From Methanoculleus marisnigri (GTDB lineage Archaea; Halobacteriota; Methanomicrobia; Methanomicrobiales; Methanoculleaceae), in NCBI GenBank assembly GCA_002503885.1, contig DASQ01000058.1:1-13540 (forward strand): 13,540 nt of DNA, in the 5' to 3' direction. The notes under the pieces were generated by a model. The model did no database searches, was not told the origin of the DNA, and saw only the letters and a list, made by a program, of their open reading frames with translations. This document shows, piece by piece, positions 7,680 to 13,540 of the stretch. Position numbers and translations under genes: made by a program. How positions within the stretch are numbered: position 1 is the stretch's first letter; every line of letters begins with the position of its first letter.

Positions 7680-7784
7680 ATAAAGTGATTGGCAAAAATC
7701 GGATAAAGTGCCGTTTCACCGTAGCAGGTGCAGGTGAAAGCTCAAAAGAGATGAACTATTGCGCTAAGAGATATACTCCGAAAA

Positions 7785-7867
7785 TGCGAGGGGAGGGATT
7801 CGAACCCGCGAACTCCTTCAAGAGTCGATCTTGAGTCGACCGCCTTTGACCGCTTGGCTACCCTCGC
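7785..7867 (-). tRNA. tRNA-Leu (anticodon CAA)
   Basis: Read on the minus strand this 83-base gene folds as a type II tRNA. The acceptor GCGAGGG pairs perfectly with CCCTCGC, and the discriminator is A, as expected for Leu. The D arm contains the AAGCGGTCAAA loop. The anticodon stem GTCGA/TCGAC encloses CTCAAGA, giving anticodon CAA for codon UUG. A short extra variable arm follows, then the T loop TTCGAAT. The T stem GCGGG/CCCTC has one C-U mismatch at its second pair. No CCA is encoded and no intron is visible. The 3' end faces the accessory region, a common integration site geometry. Confidence 0.95.
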
Positions 7868-7910
7868 GCCTGTACCTATTGAACGTGCAGAGTAATGAGC
7901 TTGATGGCGG

Positions 7911-8741
7911 CTACCCCCCCGGCCCGTCGGGAACCTGCCGCCGGACGAACACCCCGACCCGCTCGAGCGCCGCCGCGGCCTCGGGGAGGACGGCGGCAAA
8001 CGCCTGCCAGCAGTGGAACATCCCCTCCACGCGGTCGAACGTGACGGGGACTCCCTGGAGTTCCGCCGTGCTCGCGAACGCTGTGATGCCGTCGATCAGC
8101 ACCTCGCCGCTCCCCGCCTGCACCAGGAGCGGCGGCAGCCCCGCCAGGTCCGCGTAGAGCGGAGAGGCCAGCGGGTCGACGGGGTCGTGGCCGGCGAGGT
8201 AGTCCTCCCGCATCGCTGCGAGGTGTTCCGGCGTCAGCCAGTCCGTCTCCCGGTTGAAGATCACCGACTCCCCGAGGAAGAGCATATCGACCACCGGGGA
8301 GAGGACGACCGCCGCTGCCGGCATCGGGAGCCCCTCATCGAGGGCGGAGAGGAGCATCGCGAGGACGAGCGACCCCCCGGCCGAGACCCCGACCGGCACC
8401 GGGGAGCACCCCTCTCCGAGCAGGTCGCGGTAGGCGGCGAGGCAGTCCTCCACCGCCGCCGGGAAGGGGTGCTCCGGCGCGAGCCGGTAGTCGACCGAGA
8501 CGACCCTGGCCCGGCATGCGTCCGCAAGCCGGGCGCAGAGGTCGAGTTCGTCGGCCGTCGAGCCGGTGACAAACCCCCCGCCGTGGAAGAAGAGGAGGGT
8601 CCGGTTTGGCCCCGACGCGGGCGTCGTCACCCGGTATACGCCGTCCCTCACCTGCTCGACGGCCGCACTCCGGCAGTCGCCTAGAACCGGTTTCCCCGAT
8701 TTAAGGGCCGTGAGGACCTCAGCAGGCGAGAGCGTTGCCAT
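7911..8741 (-). CDS. Alpha/beta hydrolase, hormone-sensitive-lipase-like esterase family
   Basis: This 276-residue cytosolic hydrolase has the HSL-family (family IV) layout: the oxyanion-hole motif HGGG at 53-56, the VDYRLAPEHPFPAA segment (83-96), the nucleophile elbow GVSAGG (118-123) with Ser120, an acid in GSGEVLIDG where Glu213 takes the position of the usual Asp, and His243 in MFHCWQAF. It should hydrolyse short-chain esters or amides; the natural substrate is unknown. No signal peptide is visible. The ATG at 8741 follows GAGG by seven bases, and that GAGG overlaps the stop codon of polC, so the genes form an operon with likely coupled translation. It ends 43 bases before the tRNA-Leu gene on the same strand. 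Confidence 0.92.
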   Translation of the reverse strand: MATLSPAEVLTALKSGKPVLGDCRSAAVEQVRDGVYRVTTPASGPNRTLLFFHGGGFVTGSTADELDLCARLADACRARVVSVDYRLAPEHPFPAAVEDCLAAYRDLLGEGCSPVPVGVSAGGSLVLAMLLSALDEGLPMPAAAVVLSPVVDMLFLGESVIFNRETDWLTPEHLAAMREDYLAGHDPVDPLASPLYADLAGLPPLLVQAGSGEVLIDGITAFASTAELQGVPVTFDRVEGMFHCWQAFAAVLPEAAAALERVGVFVRRQVPDGPGG

Positions 8742-8748
8742 CGCACAT

Positions 8749-8752
8749 CCTC
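8749..8752 (-). promoter_or_regulatory. Esterase ribosome binding site overlapping the polC stop codon
   Basis: On the minus strand the polC stop TGA runs into GAGG, seven bases before the esterase ATG. Ribosomes terminating on polC would land on this site, which suggests coupling of an unrelated esterase to polymerase expression. Confidence 0.55.
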
Positions 8753-11700
8753 ACATGAAGTCCGCGAGCCCGAGCTGCCGCTCCGGGGGCTGGCCGAAGG
8801 TCGACTCGATCTGCATGAAAAGGACCTCCACCCGCTGCTTCGTGTACGCCGAGACCGCGTAGGTCGCGCAGATGTTGCGCGACATCTCCAGGTACTTCTT
8901 CACCGAGCCCTCGTGGACCGTCGGGATGACGTTGCCCCCACAACGGGTGCATTTCCCGGCAAGCGGCATCCGCCGGTATTTTGCGTTGCACTTCATGCAC
9001 CGCACCTTCTGCTTTGAGAAGGCGTTAAGGTTCCCCTGGAGGTCCCGGATGAAGTGGGTGTTTAAGACCCGCTCCGCAACGTCGTCGGCATCCACCGCCC
9101 GGATCTTCTTCGCCAGGTCGAGCTCCGCCTCGAGTTTATCGAGCATCGACCCGAGTATCGTGTAGGTGGACTCGAGGGGCCCCGCGGATATGTTCGTGGT
9201 CGCGTGGGTGAAGAGGAACCCCTCGACCTGTGCCGGGGTCCCGAGCCGCCGCTCCACCCGGTCGACGAACTTGTCGAGGTCTTTAGGGTTGGCGTAGGCG
9301 AGGCAGCCGTTGTAGACCTCGATGGGGTAGTGGTCGCAGACATCGACGTTGAGGCTCTCCTTGTCGACCTCCGCCGGGTCGATCCGGGAAGTCAGCACCA
9401 GCGGTGCGTCCATCGTCCCGCCCCGCGTCTCGGGGAGGTAAGCCCGGGAAAAGTTGATCAGCCCGTCGAGGAGGAGCATCACGCAGTCCTCGTCGCCGTC
9501 GCACTGCCCGCAGAAGATGCCGTTTGCGACAAGCGTGTGGTTCTCCGCAACCGTCAGGCAGTAGACCCGGTCGTCGAGCGCCTGGACGGTCTCCCGGGTG
9601 ACGACCTCGTCGCTGATGACGAGCCCGCCCTCCTCTGCCGGGAGACGGTCGCCGACCTTCACCTCGAGCGCCCGGACTTTGCGCAGGTAATCGGTATCCC
9701 AGACCAGCATCGCGTGGTCGGGGGTGACGGTGAGGACCTTCCCCCGCTTCGTCGCGAACCGGACCAGGTGCGCCGGGGCCCGGTGGACCGAGACGGAGGT
9801 GACCTTCTTTATGCTGACCTGCCCGCGGGAATCGATGCTTCTGACGTAGAACGGCTGCCGGGGGTCGGAGTAGAACGTCCCCACGTGGTCCAGCCCCGGT
9901 TTGCTGAGATCGAAATTCTCCGTCACGAACTGCCGGATCGGCATCGTCGCCCACTGCCGGCCGGAAAAGACGGTGATCTCCGTATCGCCCTGGAAGCAGT
10001 TCCGCCGTTTCGCCGCGTGGAAGAACGGGTGGCCGTAACCGACCGCGGCCTTCGAGAACCCGATGAGCCTGGCGAGGACCCCGGCGCTCGTGTGCGGCGC
10101 AAGCCCCATCAGCAGGTGGCCCACGAGGTCGAGCGGTTTTTCCGCCCTATAGAACGGTTCGAGCCCGTAGAACCTCACCAGAAGGTCGTCGAGGAACTTC
10201 GCCACCCGGACCAGCCATTCACCGCAGTCCTCCGAGACCAGGATGTCCTGGTGGCGGAGTTCCAGCACCTGGTCGGCCGAGACGAGCTCCCGGCCGTAGG
10301 TGTCGTGGGTGTAGCCGAGTTCCCGGAGCCTCTCGATGGGGACGCCGACCTCGTCCGGGCGGAAGTGGGTCAGGGGGAGATCGATCATATCGTAGCGCAC
10401 AGTCCCATCTTTGAAGACGTAAAGGTTCTGCAGCGCCCGGAGGATCCCCTTCTCGATCGGCTCCACCGGCCGCTCGCGGGATATCAGCCCTTTCACGCCC
10501 TTCAAGAGCGGGATCGCCGAGTCACGCACCCCGAGTCTCTCCAGCGCCGCCGCGTACTCGGCTTTGACGTTGATCGTAACCTTCTGGAGGCAGACCGTCG
10601 CCACGTTGCACCGGGGGCAGACGTCCACCCCGACATCCTTCCCGCACTTCGGGCACCGGAGGACCCGGACCGTGTGCGCACCGCACTCGCAGAGGTTCTT
10701 GTAGGTGAAGGCGCCGCAGGCGGGGCAGTGCCGCTCGCCGACCTCCGCCTCGATCACCCCGCCGTCCGTGTTGGACCGGTGTTTTGAGGCGCAGACCGCC
10801 TGGAACGAACGGCGGGAACCTCCCCCGTCCCCGATCGGGAAGAGCGAGTGGGGGGGCGGCTTCATCTCCCGCGGCTTCGACTTCCCCGGCCGCCCCATCC
10901 GCCCGCCAATCCGGGTGCCTGCCCTTGAACGGACCAGAAAGCCCGAGAGGTGCATCACGAGGCCAAGCGAGTTTTCCATGGGTGCATCCTGCCACGTGGA
11001 CCGCTTCGCAAGCTGCAGCGTCAGGCCAAGGCAGGCGAGGAGGGCCAGGTATTCGGCGATCGCGATCCGGTCCCCTGCAAGGCGGTGGGGGACCAGGAGT
11101 TCCTCGAGGATCGCCTTCACCTCGGGGGTGTCGGGCAGCATCAGCACCCCGTTCTCGACCCTGCCGTCGGCGCTGACCCGGTCCGCGAGGAGGGCGATAT
11201 CGGCCGGGGGGAGGTCGTCCCACATGTAGGTGTAGTCGGGATGGAGGGGAGCCCCGTCGAGCGCGAACTCTATCGCCTCGAGTTCGCTCTCCGGGTGCCG
11301 CCTGCCCCCTTCCAGCATCCACCACTCCTCGCAGTAACTCGGGGGCATCAGCGGGTGGTTGTTCTCCATGAACTCCCCGAAACTGACCAGCATCTCGCCG
11401 TCGTCCAGGATCTCGGCCACCTGGCCGGCGATCCGGCGGGCCTCCGCTGCGTCGTCCACCCGGCGCACCTCTCCGCTCCGGAGTTTGACCGTCGGCCCCT
11501 GGATCGAGTCCACCGGCACGATCCCCGCCGCTTTCCCCGGGCGCTCGACCTTCATCTGGGTCCCGACCGCCAGGAAGTCGCCGAGGATGTGCATCGTCGC
11601 CGGGTTCAAGCCGGCGGCCGCAAACCCGGTGTTCCGCGCCCGGCCGAGGCGCAGCCGGAACCCGCCTTTGCGCATCGGGTAGGAAAAGACCGGCCGCCCG

Positions 11701-12605
11701 CCGATCAGGTCCCGGATATACTTGTCTTTCGGCTTGATCGCGGCGCTCGGATCGTCGTCGCTCTTCGGGCCGCCGCTGATCATCTCCTCGATCCAGTCCC
11801 AGCCCGCCATCTTCATCTTGCGGACGTTTTTTAAGACTTTGGGGGCTTTGAGGGCCAGCCCTTCCGCGACCACCAGCGCCATCCCGCCCCGGACGGTGTT
11901 CGTCTCCACCCGCTCCAGGTTCCGGTAGCCGCTCACCTCCTGCTGCTCGGTCGGTTCGCCGTCGATGCAGACGGGGCAGTTGGTGATGATCGTCCGGAGC
12001 TCCTTCTCGCTCGGGAGATACTGCAGGCTCATGATGTTGTTGTACTGCCGGATCTCCTCGATGTAGCGCTCCACCTCTTCGGGGCGGGGAATATAGCGGC
12101 CGATCCCGAGCGCCTGCCGGACGTAGTCGCCCACCAGCACCGAGAGCGCCTGCGCCGTGCCGCCGGCGCTCCTGATGGGGCCTGCGTAATAGATCTTTAA
12201 GTAATCGGTCCCGTCGTCGTTCTTCCCGAGGCTCACCTTCGCGATCCCCTCGGTCGGGGCGGCCACCACGCCCTCGGTCAGGAGCGCCATCGCACCCCGG
12301 ATGGCGTGGTCGAGGATCTCCTCGGCCGTGGTCTCCCCAAACATCTTTGCCACGAAATCGTCGCCGATGTGAAGGGCCGCTTCTTCACGGGACATCTGCT
12401 GCTCGAGTTCGCGGAGCCTGGCCGCGATCCCCTTGTAGCCGAGAAGCGCCTCCACGCGGTCGGCGAGGTCGCTTGCTATAGGGATCTCGATCTCCGTCCT
12501 TGGATCGAGTCCGCGGGCCCGTGCGGCAGCGGCGAGCTGCATCGCGGACAGAAGCCCGGCTATCAGTTCATCGAAGTACCGGGCGGTAGCAGGTGAGACC
12601 TCCAT
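8751..12605 (-). CDS. polC: DNA polymerase D large subunit DP2, intein-containing
   Basis: DP2 is the catalytic subunit of the euryarchaeal replicative polymerase PolD, acting with the exonuclease subunit DP1, which is not in this window. The 1284-residue precursor contains a 165-residue intein (870-1034), leaving an 1119-residue mature protein, normal for methanogens. Conserved blocks include YYAGPIRSAGGTAQALS near the N-terminus, zinc clusters at 627-666 (CPAC, CEC, CPKC, CPRC) and 1203-1222 (CMKC, CTRC), and the active-site motif CDGDED, with Asp1036 and Asp1038 equivalent to the catalytic pair known in Pyrococcus. The protein ends QLGLADFM, a C-terminal PCNA-binding box. The start at 12605 gives the normal DP2 N-terminus. 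It heads a unit with the esterase. Confidence 0.97.
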   Translation of the reverse strand: MEVSPATARYFDELIAGLLSAMQLAAAARARGLDPRTEIEIPIASDLADRVEALLGYKGIAARLRELEQQMSREEAALHIGDDFVAKMFGETTAEEILDHAIRGAMALLTEGVVAAPTEGIAKVSLGKNDDGTDYLKIYYAGPIRSAGGTAQALSVLVGDYVRQALGIGRYIPRPEEVERYIEEIRQYNNIMSLQYLPSEKELRTIITNCPVCIDGEPTEQQEVSGYRNLERVETNTVRGGMALVVAEGLALKAPKVLKNVRKMKMAGWDWIEEMISGGPKSDDDPSAAIKPKDKYIRDLIGGRPVFSYPMRKGGFRLRLGRARNTGFAAAGLNPATMHILGDFLAVGTQMKVERPGKAAGIVPVDSIQGPTVKLRSGEVRRVDDAAEARRIAGQVAEILDDGEMLVSFGEFMENNHPLMPPSYCEEWWMLEGGRRHPESELEAIEFALDGAPLHPDYTYMWDDLPPADIALLADRVSADGRVENGVLMLPDTPEVKAILEELLVPHRLAGDRIAIAEYLALLACLGLTLQLAKRSTWQDAPMENSLGLVMHLSGFLVRSRAGTRIGGRMGRPGKSKPREMKPPPHSLFPIGDGGGSRRSFQAVCASKHRSNTDGGVIEAEVGERHCPACGAFTYKNLCECGAHTVRVLRCPKCGKDVGVDVCPRCNVATVCLQKVTINVKAEYAAALERLGVRDSAIPLLKGVKGLISRERPVEPIEKGILRALQNLYVFKDGTVRYDMIDLPLTHFRPDEVGVPIERLRELGYTHDTYGRELVSADQVLELRHQDILVSEDCGEWLVRVAKFLDDLLVRFYGLEPFYRAEKPLDLVGHLLMGLAPHTSAGVLARLIGFSKAAVGYGHPFFHAAKRRNCFQGDTEITVFSGRQWATMPIRQFVTENFDLSKPGLDHVGTFYSDPRQPFYVRSIDSRGQVSIKKVTSVSVHRAPAHLVRFATKRGKVLTVTPDHAMLVWDTDYLRKVRALEVKVGDRLPAEEGGLVISDEVVTRETVQALDDRVYCLTVAENHTLVANGIFCGQCDGDEDCVMLLLDGLINFSRAYLPETRGGTMDAPLVLTSRIDPAEVDKESLNVDVCDHYPIEVYNGCLAYANPKDLDKFVDRVERRLGTPAQVEGFLFTHATTNISAGPLESTYTILGSMLDKLEAELDLAKKIRAVDADDVAERVLNTHFIRDLQGNLNAFSKQKVRCMKCNAKYRRMPLAGKCTRCGGNVIPTVHEGSVKKYLEMSRNICATYAVSAYTKQRVEVLFMQIESTFGQPPERQLGLADFM
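9504..9998 (-). other. Mini-intein in DP2 (165 residues, no homing endonuclease)
   Basis: The insert starts at Cys1 (precursor Cys870) in RRN/CFQGDTEITVF and ends GIFCGQ before Cys+1 of CDGDED; removing it restores the conserved DP2 sequence RRNCDGDED. Hedgehog/intein blocks are present: block A CFQGDTEI, block B TVTPDH with Thr92-x-x-His95, and block F RVYCLTVAENHTLVANG with His154. About 50 residues between B and F leave no room for a LAGLIDADG nuclease. Block G is unusual: the last two residues are Gly164-Gln165 instead of His-Asn. A terminal Gln is known from the Pyrococcus abyssi PolII intein and can still support splicing. Base composition matches the host gene, which suggests long residence. 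Confidence 0.93.
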
Positions 12606-12628
12606 ACCTGAAGTATGCGCCCTTCACG

Positions 12629-12637
12629 CATTTAGAG
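12629..12637 (-). promoter_or_regulatory. Weak TATA-like element before polC
   Basis: CTCTAAATG on the minus strand is centred about 28 bases before the polC ATG, a spacing that fits an almost leaderless transcript. The match to consensus is weak and the surroundings are GC-rich, so this is only a candidate. Confidence 0.3.
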
Positions 12638-12694
12638 GGCACGTTCCCGGGTGGGAGGCCCGGGTCCCGGGAGGGGCCTCAAAAGAAGAGTATA

Positions 12695-12826
12695 TCAGAG
12701 AATTCCCGCTATCTTGATGATTCTCTCCCGGATTCCTTCCGGGGGGAGCATCTGGTCTACCTGCCCGGTCTCGAACGCAGCGCGGGGCATGGCGTGGATA
12801 GCGCAGGTCCGGAGGTCCTGCGAGAG
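12695..12826 (-). pseudogene. C-terminal fragment of a CheB-like chemotaxis methylesterase
   Basis: In a frame different from the overlapping PAS sensor frame, 43 codons ending at TGA (12697-12695) read LSQDLRTCAIHAMPRAAF, then ETGQVDQMLPPEGI and a short helical tail. The pattern Q-D-x3-C-x3-(G/A)MPRAA-x-ETG-x-VD-x-x-LP is the well-known end of CheB catalytic domains, which remove methyl groups from chemoreceptors. The catalytic Ser, His and Asp regions and the receiver domain are absent, so this cannot be active. It appears joined directly to the second PAS region of the sensor fragment, so a deletion or recombination brought the two together. Recognition is by motif only. Confidence 0.6.
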
Positions 12827-13521
12827 CCTTGCTGCACCTCGTAGCAGGTCCTGCCCTCCGGGTTGCCGAAGGTCTCCCGGAACGCCCTGTTGGCGAACCG
12901 GAAGGTGTGGTCCTCTCTCTGCAGGGTGACATAGGCGGGGAGGGTATCCAGGACCGAGAAGAGGCGGCGGTGTTCGGCGTTCAGGGCTGCTTCCGCCTCT
13001 TTGTACCGGGTGATATCCGAGACCCGGCAGGATATGACGGCATCGTCGATGCAGCGCCCCCAGAGGACGAACCAGTGTGTTTTGCCGTCCCGGCCGACGA
13101 ACTGCGTCTCGATGATCGTACTGCCCTCACCCGGTTTTGCCAGGGCGAAGAACCGTTCGCGGTCGTCGGCATACGGCCAGAGCCTTGAAGCCGGCATCTC
13201 CTGCAGGTCTTCCCGCGCATAGCCCAGGAGCTCCGCGAAGTCCTGGTTCGCATCCGCAATCGTCCTGGTCTCGCGCCTGAGGAGAAACGCACCGCCGGGA
13301 CCCTGTCCCATGGCCTCCCGTTGGCGGGCCCGTTCCCGGGTCGAGTGCCCGACGGTCGAGGCGAGCGACGCAAGAGCAACCATGGCGATGAACGGGAGGA
13401 ATATGACCGGATTAGGGTAGGCGCGGAGCGCCGTGATGCCGAGGCAGGCGAGCCCGAGCACGGTGGCGGCGACGATCCCCCTCTCGCAGTAGAGGTAGCC
13501 GGCCGTTACGGCAGGAGTGAA
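12757..13521 (-). pseudogene. Membrane-anchored PAS sensor fragment, truncated at both ends
   Basis: The open frame runs from a TAG (13524-13522) near the window edge to a TAG at 12759-12757; the only early start is GTG at 13461, which gives 234 residues. Two hydrophobic segments (GIVAATVLGLACLGITAL and PVIFLPFIAMVALASLA) are followed by a PAS domain (about GQGPGGAF to SDITRYKEAEAAL), a short coiled linker and the start of a second PAS (VLDTLPAYVTLQ to RTCYEVQQG). Homology then stops: the last 30 or so residues are Ser/Arg/Pro-rich and are out of frame with a CheB tail. No kinase domain is present. In methanogens such proteins are usually sensor histidine kinases. The upstream TAG may interrupt a longer membrane region. 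It is probably non-functional. Confidence 0.6.
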
Positions 13522-13540
13522 CTACCCCCCGCTTTCGCAG

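Larger units (their letters stand above)
7373..7784. other. 412-base intergenic stretch between zinc-ribbon gene and tRNA-Leu
   Basis: I see no convincing gene here. It holds the zinc-ribbon promoter at its left, a possible miniature inverted-repeat element (7505-7679), an 8-base direct repeat ATAAAGTG (7680-7687 and 7703-7710), and a 7-bp inverted repeat TTTCACC/GGTGAAA (7714-7720 and 7733-7739, 12-base loop). The last could fold as a hairpin in RNA. Composition is mixed and unlike the core genes to the right. Confidence 0.6.

Noticed and set aside
9504..9998. Homing endonuclease within the intein
   Set aside because: Only about 50 residues separate blocks B and F and no LAGLIDADG-type motif is present.
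9204..10787. Long plus-strand open frame opposite polC
   Set aside because: It is a GC-rich antisense shadow of DP2 and the intein, with Arg/Pro/Val-rich low-complexity translation and no family signature.
10950..11834. Second long plus-strand open frame opposite polC
   Set aside because: Antisense shadow of the conserved DP2 coding sequence; no motif.
12624..12932. 102-codon minus-strand frame between polC and the PAS fragment
   Set aside because: Arg/Pro/Gly-rich and featureless; the same bases carry recognisable PAS and CheB sequence in the other two frames.
1..13540. CRISPR array or tandem repeat block
   Set aside because: No regularly spaced repeats were seen anywhere in the window by eye.

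Overview
The window most likely comes from a methanogenic euryarchaeon of the Methanomicrobiales, probably Methanoculleus-like. The main evidence is an archaea-only DNA polymerase D large subunit (DP2), interrupted by an intein. GC-rich codon use in the core genes, archaeal TATA-type promoters, a long-variable-arm tRNA-Leu and a PAS-type sensor remnant fit this. Genus is inferred from style; only the archaeal assignment is firm.

The left half (about 1-7784) is accessory DNA of mixed composition. It holds an intact IS1634-like insertion sequence (about 114-1872), whose right end abuts the 3' remnant of a gene with a HEPN-type R-x4-H motif. Next come a Fic protein gene and a type I restriction R-subunit gene, which overlap by ATGA and so are translationally coupled. 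No hsdM or hsdS lies in the window. A convergent small zinc-ribbon protein of unknown function follows, then a 412-base non-coding stretch with a possible miniature inverted-repeat element. This looks like a defence island fragment rearranged by transposition, and it ends at the 3' end of a tRNA-Leu(CAA) gene.

The right half (7785-13540) is GC-rich core DNA, all on the minus strand. In transcription order from the right edge there is: a decayed membrane/PAS sensor fused out of frame to the tail of a CheB-like methylesterase; polC/DP2 with a 165-residue mini-intein just before its catalytic DGD motif; an HSL-family alpha/beta hydrolase whose ribosome binding site overlaps the polC stop codon; and tRNA-Leu.

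The most interesting points are: the intein, which lacks a homing endonuclease and ends in Gly-Gln instead of His-Asn; the fic-hsdR coupling, with an inverted repeat upstream that may be an operator; the palindrome over the transposase promoter, which echoes the IS ends; and the PAS/CheB chimera.
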